Shown here piece after piece: positions 38,401 through 51,053 of a stretch of 64,000 nucleotides of DNA (positions are counted from its first letter, which is position 1; every line of letters starts with the position of its first letter). The notes beneath the pieces were generated by a model, which saw nothing but the letters and a program-made list of their open reading frames with translations, was not told where the DNA came from and searched no databases. This DNA is from Distichodus sexfasciatus (lineage: Eukaryota > Chordata > Actinopteri > Characiformes > Distichodontidae). The stretch lies in the NCBI GenBank assembly GCA_032718565.1, contig JAVGVS010000004.1, forward strand, positions 4,407,302 to 4,471,301, written 5' to 3'. The translations under genes and the position numbers were made by a program.

Positions 38401-38792
38401 TTATTTGAGCGTGTTCAAGCGCGACCCCACCGACCGAACACGAGTACTACTGTAACAGTGTTCCAGGTAGAGCAAAACTGCTCTTTCAAAAACGTATAAC
38501 TTAAATGGCACAAGTCCAAAGCATAGACAGCAACTCGATGCATTAGCATCAAGAACTTAGTTTAACATTTAGTTTTAATGCCGAAATGCTTTGCTTGTTT
38601 AATGGAGATAAATCATTGCTTGGTACCACTCCCAGCCTCAAGTGTTTTTTAAGACCGCTAACGGAGGAGGAGTTGGGAGTGATTATGGGTGGAGTTTACA
38701 CAGAAAACAAAACTTATAGCCATAATGATTCAATTCCTGAGAAAACGAAATCAGTTTTTCAAAACTGCAAGCAAGACCAATTTCTCCAGAAA

Positions 38793-40173
38793 ATGGAAAC
38801 CAAGACCAAAGAAGATGTGAAATCACCATCGGCTCCACCAGCCTACCAGGGCGACACGGTAAACCCCAAAGGGTTTTACCCTCCACCCCAGGAGGGTCCG
38901 GGCGGGTTCCCAGCTCCAGGACCATATGGGGCCCCATACGGCCAAAATTACACTCCGGTTCCGGTTACGGTGCAGCCAACCTGCTTCACACAGGCGATTC
39001 CGTCCGAACCCGACTACCTTTGGTACTCCATCTTCGTCATGTCATGCTGCTGTTTGCCTCTGGGCATCGCCGCCTTCGTCTACTCCCTCGGGGTAAGTAA
39101 GACCCTCAAGTGGCATCAGCGACTCATCCTGAAGAAAAAACAGACCACCAAGCGAGAAGAAAACATGTTGAGCGCCGTGCATTATGATTTATGATGTTGG
39201 TTTTCCCTTTTCTTCTATTCAACGTAAAATTGGAAAGTCACTATCAGTTCCTTGAGAAATGTCAAATGATACTCTAAGGGAAAACAAACGGTACGAACAA
39301 TAGCTTGGTTCTTTCATACAAAAGCCTATCTCTTAGCAGGAAGCTTGACATCTTTAAGTTGAAAAACGCCCAGTCTTCCAAGAATAACCAGATTAGCTTC
39401 CCGAACCAGCGAGCCAGCAGCAATTATTGAAATGCTTATCCATCCTGCACGGTGTTTTTTCTAGCCATTTCTGCAAATGTTTCTAGTTGTTATATGAAAC
39501 CACTGATTAAAAGTCAAAGTGCAACGTCAAGTAAGGAAGTGATGGGTGTATTTTCTAAATATATACTATTGATCATACAAATAACTGTACTTCCACAAAT
39601 CAGCGGTTTTTTGCTTCCCATGTGAAACACTCTGTTCTTATAGCTTCACTGAAAAAACTCAAAAACAACGGATTTTGGTTGGCCCCAAATAGAATTTAAA
39701 GGAATATAATACCGGAACTTGATTTTTAAAAAGATAAAGCAAAGTTAACTAAACAAAACATTGTCAATAAACAAACTAATTTAGACCTTTCCAAATTAGT
39801 TCAAACAGAGACAGTTTAGGGCAGTCGGTTTAGCGAATATTTGACTTGCTGTATTACATTTTTTTCAGGCTATGTCTATTTTTGTGTGGTCATTGCTGAT
39901 TTTAGGGTCCCAGATTCTAAATAAGCAGGCCCACCACCGAACTGATTCTGCTGAGTCTAATTTCAGAAAATGTGACCTCTCTTCTAACAGACCCGAGACG
40001 CTAACAGAATTGGGCAACATGAACTGGCAAAGAAGAACTCTCAACGAGCACGGATCCTGAATCACTGTGGCTTGGCATTGGGCATCATCATTCTGATCTT
40101 GACCATTGTCGTTTGCTTTTATTACACCCAGTACCTGTTGGAAAATCTAAGTCAAATGAAGACGAGAAATTAG
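38793..40173 (+). CDS. CD225/dispanin (IFITM-related) membrane protein, first copy
   Basis: Two exons, 38793-39092 and 39991-40173 (stop TAG), join in phase 0 to 160 residues. The N-terminus is proline-rich, with PPAY (residues 15-18), a WW-domain ligand that in IFITM proteins recruits NEDD4 ligases. The CD225 domain follows: intramembrane helix YSIFVMSCCCLPLGIAAFVY with the triple Cys that is S-palmitoylated in the family, the loop TRDANRIGQHELAKK, and a second, spanning helix (ALGIIILILTIVVCFYY). Family members sit in plasma or endosomal membranes and affect trafficking, fusion or synapses; the role here is unknown. The Met at 38793 (METKTKED) was chosen by analogy with the next gene. The frame stays open to an upstream Met at 38586, so a 69-residue extension is possible. 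Paralogue of 42099-51053. Confidence 0.88.
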
Positions 40174-40366
40174 ATGTGAAGCGTTCATAAGGACTGTGGT
40201 CCAATTTTGTCAAATGGAAATAATGCTTAAAAAAATGAAAGCTTAAATTTTTTTTATTTCATTTGAAATACCATGAACCTTGTATTTTCCTGCAAATCTT
40301 TATTGATAATATTTTGAACCATGTATCAAGCATGTAAGTGAAAGGTGCACTTGTATATTATTCTGA

Positions 40367-40372
40367 ATTAAA
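40367..40372 (+). promoter_or_regulatory. Poly(A) signal (ATTAAA) of first dispanin gene
   Basis: ATTAAA about 190 bases after the stop; AATAAA copies at 40582-40630 are alternatives. Confidence 0.45.
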
Positions 40373-41060
40373 GGGAACTCGTAACTTGTAAAGATGTCTT
40401 TGAGTGCCGTTTAAAAAAGATTAATGAAAATATGTTTCACTTACTTTTTCATAATATAGTTATGCTTGGGTGTGGAAAATGTGCTACCAAAAAGCATAGT
40501 TTCTTACGTATCAACACTGTGTTAGTTGCTAATGTATACTATGTTAGTTGCTAACATCGTTTTTGGAAACGCACCCCTCATCAATAAATAGTGCTCATAT
40601 AACCAATAAATAAAAGTGAAAAAGCAATAAAGTCAAAGTGTGTCTTTGTTGCTGGAGCTGATAATGTTCAGAGTTGGAAGCATTATTGTTTTCAGACAAA
40701 ATGTAAAAATGTGAGGGCTATGATCTCAATTATATTATACATCGGCTAGTGATTTACCGATATTTTTCTTTGTGGAGTAAAGTACACTTAAGAGAGATGC
40801 CACATTCATTTCGGGAAAGGAGGGGTTTTGCAGTCCAGGACAAAGTTTGATTGGTCTTGGTAAATGTCTAGTAGATTGCGTTATATCAATTGATGCTTGA
40901 AGTCACTATAAATTCGGAACTTCGTCAATTTATACTGTTTTCCTATATGTACTTTCATATTAAAACAACAAACAAAAAAAAAACCCTTTAAGTCTGTCCA
41001 CCTAATGATTTACAATTGGTATCAGCTGTAATTTAATCCCAAATACTCCAGTCAAAAAAT

Positions 41061-41116
41061 AGACAATTATGTTAAAAAACAAATGATGTCACATTTGTTT
41101 TTAAACAGAATTGTCT
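41061..41116. repeat. Near-perfect palindrome (hairpin)
   Basis: 25-base arms (41061-41085 and 41092-41116, outer bases AGACAATT / AATTGTCT) around a six-base loop ATGTCA. A related decayed half follows to 41180 (CAAAATTGTCTATGA). Confidence 0.85.
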
Positions 41117-41349
41117 ATGACGCACAGACAAGTTTGTTAAAATAATAAGTGTGACATCATTTTAACAAAATTGTCTATGAGTCATTAAGTTGTGTTCTCC
41201 ACCGTCTTAAATCTTATTTTGGATTTTTTTTTTTTTCAAGCCTGAGTTGTGTGATCCTGAAGCCAGAAGTCGACTTACGAAAGTAAAACTTATCACAGTT
41301 TAACTCTGGAAATAGTGTGATATTAAGTTTAAGTTACGTTCTATGTATC

Positions 41350-41558
41350 ATATGTGACCCGATCTGCCGTAATGAGTCGGAAGTCGGCGTTCTATTTATT
41401 TAGATACGGGTCGATTATGTTGAAAAACATCAAAAATATCGATTCTTCTTTTTTGGAGACCAGATTAATTTTGAAGACCTTTTCTTTCATATAAGACCAA
41501 AAAAGAAGAATCGATATTTTTGATTTTTTTTTTTTTCAACATAATCGGGTCACATATT
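41350..41558. mobile_element. Palindromic MITE
   Basis: Outer ends ATATGTGACCCGAT (41349-41362) and ATCGGGTCACATAT (right, to about 41558) are inverted copies. Inner arms near 41425 and 41498 (AAAAATATCGATTCTTC and its inverse) extend the pairing. No ORF. The GTGACCC start resembles the element at 1794-2406, though the interiors differ. Confidence 0.85.
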
Positions 41559-41614
41559 ATGTTGTGTTTTCTAAATCTAGTTTTGGATTTTTTGAATCTC
41601 TTTATTTCTGAAGT

Positions 41615-41680
41615 ATGAAGTCCCCTCCCGCGACCCCTGATGGGATTAAGGGGTTCGGATACTGAATGAATGAATCTAGT
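41615..41680 (+). repeat. SINE 3' end fragment
   Basis: GCGACCCCTGATGGGATTAA followed by GAATGAATGAAT is the right end of the tRNA-headed SINE found at 6276. Confidence 0.6.
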
Positions 41681-42098
41681 TTTATTGAGTTACTCGTAAA
41701 GACTCGGTCCGATATTATAATTCCAATTTCTCTCTATATTCTCCCTTTGTTTACTTTTTCAGGGTTTGGTTTGGTATTTTCCCGCACATCTTCGCTGATC
41801 CGGCAGATGGTGTCTGTAAGTTCATAGACTTTATTGCGCAGTAGTCTACGTCGATAACCAGACGTTGGCTCTGGAAAACAACGACGTTCCTGATAATTTC
41901 CTCATTTACGAGCATAGAGAAGAGAGAAGGAGGAAAAAATCGAGTCGTTTTTGTGAGCGTCACAGCGCTGGAGGGCGGGCAAAGCTAAGCTCATATTGAG
42001 GGCATCTGCTGAAAAAGGACACAGAGAGATTCAAGACCGAAGTTGTTCCGCAGACCAAAGAAAAACAATTATAATAAAGAAATAGGCCTGGAAAAAAG

Positions 42099-45000
42099 AT
42101 GGATCCCACAAAGCCAGCTACTGCCCCTCCGGCTGGATTTAATACAGGGGAGAAGTCTGGTTTAGACCAGCAACCTCCACCATACCAGGACAGCCAAGGC
42201 TACCCGACCACCCAGCCCGGTTATCCGCCCGCCCAGCCTTATGGGGCTCCTGGACAGCCGTATGGAGCCCCTGGACAACCGTATGGAGCCCCTGGACAAC
42301 CGTACCAGGGCCCTTACCAGGGAAGCTATGGCCAGCCGGTGGTCACGGTGCAGCCCGCGGTTTACGTGACCGCCGTCCCGCTGCCCGACCCCTTGCCTGA
42401 CTATTTAGGCTACTCCATCTTCACCATGCTGTGCTGCTGCTTACCCCTGGGCATTGCTGCTTTGGTATACTCCATAAATGTAAGTACACTGTAAACTTGT
42501 ACAGTTTAAAGACTGACGAACTGATTCAGCTCAGAGCTATTTGACGATGCCCATTGCGACCATTTAAGGGTCAAAATGTGTTTGAATTGAGTGCAAGTAA
42601 CTCAGGGTAGTTATGACTAAAGTTAACTTTTACCTATTCCATTCGTTTATTTGAACTTAAAATAATTATTTGACAGTTAAATACTGGCTGTATTTCAGGA
42701 TATTTGCTATTAATCCACAATCCTTCCTGTTTGACAATATTGTGAATTACCCTCTCTACCATAGAAAGCTAATGTAAAATTCATGGTTTTTGCCAAAGCC
42801 ATTAAGTTTCTAAGTTAAAAAAAAATAATCAAATGATATAAATCTAGAGAACGAACATTGAACATATCCGTGTTATGTTAAGTTAAAAACTGTCCGTTTT
42901 TAAGTCAGTGTAATCTGAATAATCTATAATGCAATAAAATTGAACGAAGTCCAGCATTCTGTACTTTAACCTTACAACTATACATTAATTTGGTCCATGT
43001 CTGTTCATAACTAAAAGTGATGAAACAGAACGACAGCCATAATGCATAAATACTAAATATAGCCGCAAGTGGCAGTACGAGGGGTCCAAGCATCAGTCGC
43101 AAAAAGCAGCACAATAACAGCTGATGCAGTAAGCTCAAAGAAAGCAGTCAGAGTCAGAAGTCAAAACTAGCAACAAAAAAAAACCTGACAGTGTTTAGCG
43201 CCCTCTATAATACAACTAGTAGTATTGTGTATTTCCCTCTTCCATAGTCCTGATTCACTACTTTAATCCTATCATAAAGTAGAACAATAAAGTGAAATTA
43301 CATAAGATAAAACCACATAACTGCATTAATAATATCAAGACATAAAGAGTTAAACAATGAACAATAAAGTGAAATTACTTATTAAAAAAGAATTAAAGAT
43401 GCAAATAGAAATGTGTGACTTGGTAGTGAAGCTCTTTTATGGTATGACAGCTTCAATAAGTTGTGTTTATAAAGAAACTAACTTCTACTTGTGTTCATAT
43501 GAGAAATGGATGGTTTTCTATAAAGTAATGTAACTTATAATGTTATGACATCACAGAAATGTATGTATTGTGTCCAGAACTTTTATGACATTACATACGT
43601 TTGATGTCATAAGTGCCCTCTAAGCGCCCCCTGGTGGTCAAAACGCTTTTCCCATTGCTAATAAACTATTATGTCATAAAGCGTGAAATCGGCAGAGAGA
43701 GGGATTAGTGGGCGGCGACCCTCTGGACAATTCGAGAACTGCCCTTAATAGGGATTATTGCAAACGGCGTAATTGTAGCCTTCGGCGCACCTGTAGTTTG
43801 TTGGCGAGTTTAACGCAGGTTGTTTAGTGCAGATAAGCGTTCAGAGAGCTGTAAGTTCGTTTGTTCTTGTTTATTCCCTTTGTTTATGTTACTAAATGTC
43901 AGATTTAATATGAGCTGACGTTGTTCAGTTCTGCATTTAGAATATAATATTTCGTACGGTGTAATTGCCGTAATGCCGTGCCGCTAATACAGTTAGCCTA
44001 CGCTAACCTGGCTACTGAGGGCTTATTCTGGTCAGTGAGTTATTTAAAACCAGAAGATTTCTGTTAAATATAGTTTAAGACAAGGTGCCGTTAGATTTTA
44101 TTTAATTATTGCAATGTGTATTAATGTTTATTATTTGATTTATTGCAGAACCACACACATACACACACACACACACACACACATATGCTTTGTATTGGAA
44201 ATAAAGGCAGTGGTGAACCACAGACTTCTGCATTCTGATCGATGCACACTCAGGGTCAAATATCTCAGCATTGAGCCTTATTATTATTATTATTAGTAGT
44301 AGTAGTATTATTATTAGTATTAGTATTATTATTAGTATTATTATTATTATCATCATCATAAAGAAACAGAACAATTTCAAGAGGGGTCCATAAGTACTTC
44401 GTGCTTGGACCCCCAATGAAACACTTCTACAACAGTGAACAAAATTGGCTAAAAATGCCAATGATGTCATGTTTATTTCCCAGCTTTTGCTCAGGTTTGG
44501 GGAGGCCTAGTGGGAGGCCTAGTAAGTCCATGAATGGGAATTTGTTCTGGAACAGAGAGGCTGTTGGTGAAATGAATCATTCCTTTGTGCTGTTTTTCAC
44601 AATTTGTGCATGTTCATTTCTGCAATTTTTTGGTTTTCTCTGGATGCCATTTGTATGTCTGCTAAATTTCTGTCTATCCAATCTGTATAAGTAAAATATA
44701 AAATGTTTAATCATTGAGAAAACCTCCATTATTGGAATTTCTCCAATCATATTAGATAATATTTACTTATAAGCATACTACCCACGGATTAGTTTGCTCT
44801 CTTTTTATTGGGAAGCAACATCATTAGTTCCTATGTCATGAAGTAAAATAAACATTAGCTGCAGATTCAACATGAAGACTGGCTATATTCTTCTAAGTCT
44901 TTTCTTTTAGGCTAGACTTCAAGGAGAGTTTTCTCTTCTAGCTGCACTAAATGATTTTCATTTAGAATAAGGTTGACATGAGGTGATGGAGCATGGCCTT

Positions 45001-48000
45001 TCCTGTGGTTGGGCAATAACCAGTTTAACTGGATCAGTTGTCATGTGTTCTTGGAATTTGTCAGATGATCGAACTGGGTGAAATCAAATTGAAACTGCAT
45101 ACAAACACATCTCTGCAATCACATGCAACTCATCAGAATCCATTTGCAATTTTGCTTGCCCAAATTGTATAGCCATTTCCATGTGCATACATGGCCTGAT
45201 GACTGTGTAAATCTCTAACCATACTAATTAATATTACATTTTAATCTTAAATTCCTAAGTTATGAAATGCCCAAAATGACATGCTGATTCATATTCCCTA
45301 AAACTGTTCTTGAAGGCTGGAGAGTTTTCACAGAGATTCACAGAGAGTTTGTGCCAATGATTTGCCAATATTAACCCAGAACGTGTCATGAACTTTGAGT
45401 TTATTTAGAATTGTGTAAAGAAGTAATGAGCATGGACTTTCCTTCCTGTACAAACTATATGACTCACATTAAGCTGACTGATTTAGTGATTTATAGTAAC
45501 ACAGCATTGTGAACATTTTGTAACTCATTAAAGTGTGGAAACTGAAAAGTAAAAATGAGTTGTTTTGCATGAGCATTAAGTGAATTTATTTGGCTATGTA
45601 GGTTGTGGTGAAGAATTTAATGATGAACCTGGCCTGATAAATGTCATATGAATACATGAATACATTTTTAGAACATAGCACTTTTACCTTTTACAATAAA
45701 CTTGAACAGATTTTTGAGATGGGACATCTGAGATGTTTAGCACAAGACTCTGTCTCAAAGTCTATTTCCAAATACCAAAGTTTTCATGTTATTACTCAAA
45801 GAATTATAGTTTCTTCTAACACTGACAGGAAACTTTCAGATAAAATGTTGAAAGTTGTATAAAACTGCTAGTGTCATGCTTAAAAGGAAAAAATATATAT
45901 ATAAGCAGCAGCTTTGTCTGTTTTCTTTGCTTTGCAACTGATAACCTTTAAAACACAACAGTGTGTGACAGTGTGGCCAAACAAGCAAACATCAGCTCCA
46001 CCCCTTTTAGCAAAGTATACTGCATTTGCTTGACCTTGTCTTCAGGGATAATACAATCACTACCCAAAGTAAAGGACCTAGATGAAGAACAGACAAATGA
46101 TCCGTGTGTTGAATGACGTTCATTATGCAAATATTTGAGCGCCAACTGTTCAGGGTCACACAAATAGCAGGAACAGAAGCTTAGCAGTGAAGATACCAGG
46201 ATCATTCCATGTCACATGACCAGAACATACCACCTGTTGTGTATAGGTAAGATAATATATTGAAAAGGAACAAAGTCATTCATGTAGAAAATCTAAAATT
46301 TTAATGCTGGTTGGGAAGTTGACAGTAAAAAACAGAAACACAAGCCTAAAGAATTTTGCATTAAACTTTTTAACTTATAAACCCATTCAGCGACTCTGGA
46401 GTCTGTTCAAAGGGATGACCCATGGCAATGTCCTATTTTTAATCTAGTCAACGTTGTCATTCTGCAGAGATAAGATTGCAGTCTCTGGCTTGCATGGCAT
46501 TAACAGACGTGAATGGCTCTCCTATTCATCATCCCTGTCAAAGCAACATTTTTGGCTATAGACTCAACAGATTACTATTCCCTGAAGAACCTTATTAAAT
46601 TAACAAAAAGGATCTCATATGTGTTCAAAGAAGTATGCTCAAAGTACTACACCCTTTCTTGTGACATGTCCATTTGCGTGTACAGCTATTTGAGTTCAAG
46701 TATCTTCAATTTGTGTTAGACCACAAGCTAATGAATCTTAAAGTAAATGCTTACAAAATTCCAAAGCCAATGCCTAGTACAGTATGCCAAACAATAGGAG
46801 CTGCACACTTTTCAGCTGTAAATCTCATTAGAACTGTTAACACTTAATTTTAGTCAATGCTTAATTCAAGAGCTGAAATTTGATGTAGTTTGGAGTTGAG
46901 ATGAACTGAGCTAAGTTATTGAAAAATGAGAACGTTTACATTGAGAGATGAGTGTTTGGGGCCGATTTTGGCTAATGGTGGAGACAATTCAAGTCAAAGT
47001 CAAAGTCAACTTTATTGCCATCTCTGCTATATACTGTACAGATACATAGAGAGACGAGACGACGTGGCTCCAGGTTATTTCCAGTGCAAACAAACAAAGA
47101 ACAGTAGAACAGAGAATAAATAGGCAGTGGCACGACTAGGCACATGGAATAGACAATAAATAAGTAGAAATACTAAAATATACATTAAACAATATACATT
47201 TTAAACCAGACAATATGCAATATACATTTTAAACTAGACAGGGAGTTTTATATATAATTAGAGGCTAGAAATAGACATAGAGGTAAAAACTTTTTTGTCA
47301 AGTCAGGGTGCAGTATTCTTAACAGGTTGAAATTAACATTTACACTGAGTGTGCAAGAGGTAGAGTTATAATATGACAGATAATATATCCGGACTATTTT
47401 TAATTATGAGTCAGGAATTGTAAGGAAATAAATGTACGAAGATGCATTTTTAATTTATAAAGAACATATCAAAAGATAGAAAGTAAAAGAGACCATAGTA
47501 AATCAAAAGAACCATATAACCAAAACTCCTGGTGGGAATCTTTCTTTACAATGTGCTCAACAGATTTATTGTTCATTTACTATTAAGCCATTAATACAAT
47601 ATTGTTGCCTGTTGTGGGATTACCAACTGGAATGGAGTGGGGCCAATAAACAATGTAAATGTTCACAAGCAGTTACCCTTTAAAAATGTTTTCACTCCAA
47701 ATGGAGAAGTTTTTGTTTCCTGTTTTTGATTTCGATTACTGTAAAAAAAAAAATCCCTAATTTATAACCCTTTTACAGAACAGAACAGAACAGACCAGGC
47801 ATGTACAGGAAATACTGAGGATGTGTGTGTGTTTGCATAATGGGGTGTTTTAACTCTTACTGTGCTTCAAGTGAGATTCAGTTTCTCACTATAAACCAAC
47901 AAATGGATCTCCTTTATTCACAATAGCTTTATCTCTGCTAAGTCTCCCACCATTTTAAAAATTCGCTTGTTCCCTTAATTACTGCGTTCTGCGTTAATTT

Positions 48001-51000
48001 AGTGTAAAGCAAACACAAAAACTAATAAGGTCCACATGAACCCTGGCCGTGTTTACACTCGTTGCTACAACTCCCACACTGCCGTCAAGCTCTAGTCTCC
48101 TGGCCATGGGCCTCAAGGCAGAAAAAAAAAACCCCAAACAGCGTGAACTCATTTATTTTACAGTGTTATTGTTTGTCGCTTTCAGCTATGCGAAAAAGTG
48201 AGACTGTATGCCACAGTGAAGGGAGTGAAAAGGGAGTTATTTTGAAGTAACGCGGTCGTACATTTCTTTAAAATTAAACAGACTGACAGACGGAGAGATA
48301 GAAAGATAAATAAAGGGAGCTAGAAATACAATAGATGGTGGATGGATGGATGAGTAGATTAGTCACACTTTGAAATTTCCTGGTTTGGAAATGTACTGTG
48401 CGCTTTGGCAACCTGTGGATCCTCTTTCCAGACTTTCACAATCCAGGCAAATTTCGCGTGTAGCTCTGCAGGGTTTTTTTTGGTAACCCATCTTGTTATA
48501 TAATACTTAATGATGACAAAGATTGGTGAGGCCCATTGTGCATTTCTGGGAAGGCTCTGAGTTATAGTACTGGACAGAAGCAGGGGGGATGGTTATTTGA
48601 AAAGGGTTTACACACAGGTGAAACAAAAGGCTAAGGCATTGCTCATGATTGAGGAATTCAGGCAGCATGTGTGCAGAGATGTGTGTTAAAAATATCTGAT
48701 ATATCTGAAATGTTCAAGATTTTTCACCAGATATCTTAATTTAGTTTATTTTCATCTCTCATTTTCCTGGAATATTTTCTCTCTGAAACTTACCAAATGC
48801 ACCCTGATTTACAAGGATCAATGGATAGATAGATGGATGGATGGATGAATGGATATTTTTATAGTAAAATACGTCATAAAAGGGTACAAAATGTTTTTCA
48901 CTGGCCCAGTCACATGGCAAAATTAACACTAATAAATACAGACAGAGAGTCCAACCAATTGATAACGTTCTAGGAATTGTTTTCTGTGAAGCTTGCCATA
49001 TTTACTCTAGTTTGTACAGTTTTCAGTGTCAGTAGTTATGAGGATGTTTGTACAGTAAACATGAATATGCTTTGAATAAACTAAATCTGGTTTGTCTAGA
49101 TTCTATGTGACCTTCAGCTTGCCCTCATGTGAAAACTATCCCATCAATTTCAATACCCTATTGGTCATCCTACTGGTCATCCGTGATGTTTTTTCATAGT
49201 CAATCTAGAATGCTTTCAGGAACTTTTTATAATTGAAGGTCCATCTTTGATGTTGGATTTCCCAGAATCAGTCACAAGCATCCAGTTCAATAGTTTTCTT
49301 TGAGTGCATGGACATTTACAAACATGATGAGAAGTTGAAGGGAAAAGCAAGGAAAAAATAACAAATTAGCAAATTTGATGGAGGGTGAATGTCATTCAAA
49401 AGCCATTTATAAAACAAGGATGAAAGCTTGAAAAGGGGGTGATGATATACCCGAAATTATGGCAACATCAACTGTATCTGAATTGCTCATGTAACAAACT
49501 AAAAATCCAAATTTCAACGACAACCAATCAAGTCAAACCATATCATGTCTTCTATTTAAAAATTTGCAAAACATTAATGTGGAATGAATTCCATTACTTA
49601 AAATTCAAATGTGTGTAGAAAATAATTCAGTGGTGAAATTTTAAAATGGGTTTCTTTGACTTGGGGTCAAATAAAAATGACAAAAAACAGGAGACTTTGC
49701 CTCTAAAGAGTGTGAGTTAAAGTTTCCAGATAATTCTGCTTGGAAACATTCGCCAGAGCTTATCTCAGTCTAAGCACGAGCGGCAGCAACAAACAGATCC
49801 CACATTCACTGGGCTCTTAGCCCTCTGGAGGCGTGAGTTTGCCCGTAACATAGTGTCAGCACTGAAAAATGACAATTGCTGAGCTTGTTTAGGAATTCCG
49901 TCTTAAACCGGTGGTGTTGTGACTGTCGAATGAAATGAGGATAATGTGGCCTTGCAAAAGTTAGCCTTTTGGGACCTGTATGAAAAAGAAGTATATTCAA
50001 GTAAGGTTAAAAGTGAACTGTAAGAATTATATTAAGTTCACTTTAAAAATATCCTAAGTATACGCACAGTATAAAAACGATCAAACTAAAAGTGGTGCCA
50101 TAAATATAGTGGAGTAAAAGTATATAACAACTAACACTATATTTGCAATATGTATACTTTCAGAAACAAAAAAGTGGGCTGAAAGTATAAAAAAGCATGT
50201 AAAAGTATGTAAAAGCAGTACAAAATACCACTTTGACGTGAACACTTGACATACTCAAATTTTACTATAGGTTCTCTTATAATATAGCTTGCAGTTTATT
50301 TGCAGTAAAAATAACACTTAGATGTGAACTAGCCATATATTCAAAGTTTACTAAAGTGTAAAAAACAACAGTGAGCCACTGTCATCCCATTTTGAGTAGA
50401 CTACTGGTACTTCGTTAATAATATGCTCAGTTCATAAAGTATACTTGAAGTTTTATGTTTACTCAATAAAATTAGAAAAGTTTCTTAAAAAAGAGGCTTC
50501 AATGAATATCACAACATGAAGAGAACAAATTTTAATTTGCTATGCAAAAAAGGTAATATTACACCAATAATAATAAAAAGTGCTCTCCATTAGCTGGCAC
50601 CCCTAACTACATCAATACTTATAGGTCAGTTGACGTAGCACTCTCACTAAAACAAAATGATCTGCAATTTTCTGGACTGATATCAAGCAAACCATGCCAA
50701 GTTTATTCATTTCACTTTATCTCCAAAAACACATGGATGCTTTCTCCAAACTGGCGCCCACCCTGACATCTTCAAATGTTTCCTAGTTTGCTTATTTTTA
50801 GCACTAACCTCAAAGCTTGTCTTTGTTGTGTTGGTTTTAGCACGAAAACCAATCCACCAAATTGTTTCACATTTGACATTCTGTGCTTCTTTCTCTTTCT
50901 TTCTCTCAGACCAGAGATGCCAACATGACCGGCAACAGACCCCAGGCTGAGAGAAGTTCCCGACTGGCCCGGATCCTCAACAACACCGCTCTGGGCATCG

Positions 51001-51053
51001 GCCTTACCCTTTTGATCATTTATATTATCCTCATTTTTGTCAGCAGACACTAA
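42099..51053 (+). CDS. CD225/dispanin (IFITM-related) membrane protein, second copy
   Basis: Exon 1 is 42099-42479 and exon 2 is 50910-51053 (stop TAA), joined in phase 0 across an 8.4-kb intron, giving 174 residues. The N-terminal 75 residues are Pro/Gln/Tyr/Gly-rich, with PPPY (WW ligand) and three tandem PYGAPGQ heptads at about 48-68. The CD225 domain has YSIFTMLCCCLPLGIAALVY, then TRDANMTG and a final helix (ALGIGLTLLIIYIILIFV) ending SRH. The first Met follows a purine-rich leader ending AAAAAGATGG. The protein should have an intramembrane hairpin plus one spanning helix; function is not predictable beyond the family. Same exon split and TRDAN junction as the gene at 38793, so they are tandem duplicates. 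Exact vertebrate orthologue is uncertain (dispanin subfamily, proline-rich). Confidence 0.92.
42240..42303 (+). repeat. In-frame 21-base coding repeat
   Basis: Three copies of a 21-base unit (GGAGCCCCTGGACAACCGTAT type) encode PYGAPGQ heptads inside the second dispanin gene; copies differ at few sites, so copy number may vary. Confidence 0.9.
43622..43639 (-). promoter_or_regulatory. Consensus CTCF-type motif
   Basis: On the minus strand the sequence reads GACCACCAGGGGGCGCTT, an exact match to the vertebrate CTCF core (CCACCAGGGGGCGC). It could also be part of a repeat; occupancy is unknown. Confidence 0.5.
44152..44183. repeat. (CA)n microsatellite
   Basis: About fourteen CA units. Confidence 0.95.
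44278..44361. repeat. (ATT)/(AGT) trinucleotide microsatellite
   Basis: Trinucleotide array with ATT, AGT and CAT variants. Confidence 0.95.
46985..47120 (+). repeat. Fish interspersed repeat fragment
   Basis: AAGTCAAAGTCAACTTTATT followed by GAGAGACGAGACGACGTGGC and CAGTGCAAACAAACAAAGAA is a motif order common to a dispersed fish repeat; similar decayed sequence at 37440-37560. Confidence 0.55.

Larger units (their letters stand above)
42480..50909 (+). other. Long intron of the second dispanin gene
   Basis: No coding exon found. Contains microsatellites (44152-44183 CA; 44278-44361 ATT/AGT; 48830-48852 GATG), a CTCF-like site at 43623, a GC-richer segment at 43680-43860 ending in a donor-like sequence, a fish repeat at 46985-47120, and AT-rich stretches with short TATACTT repeats (50000-50460). 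Confidence 0.5.
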
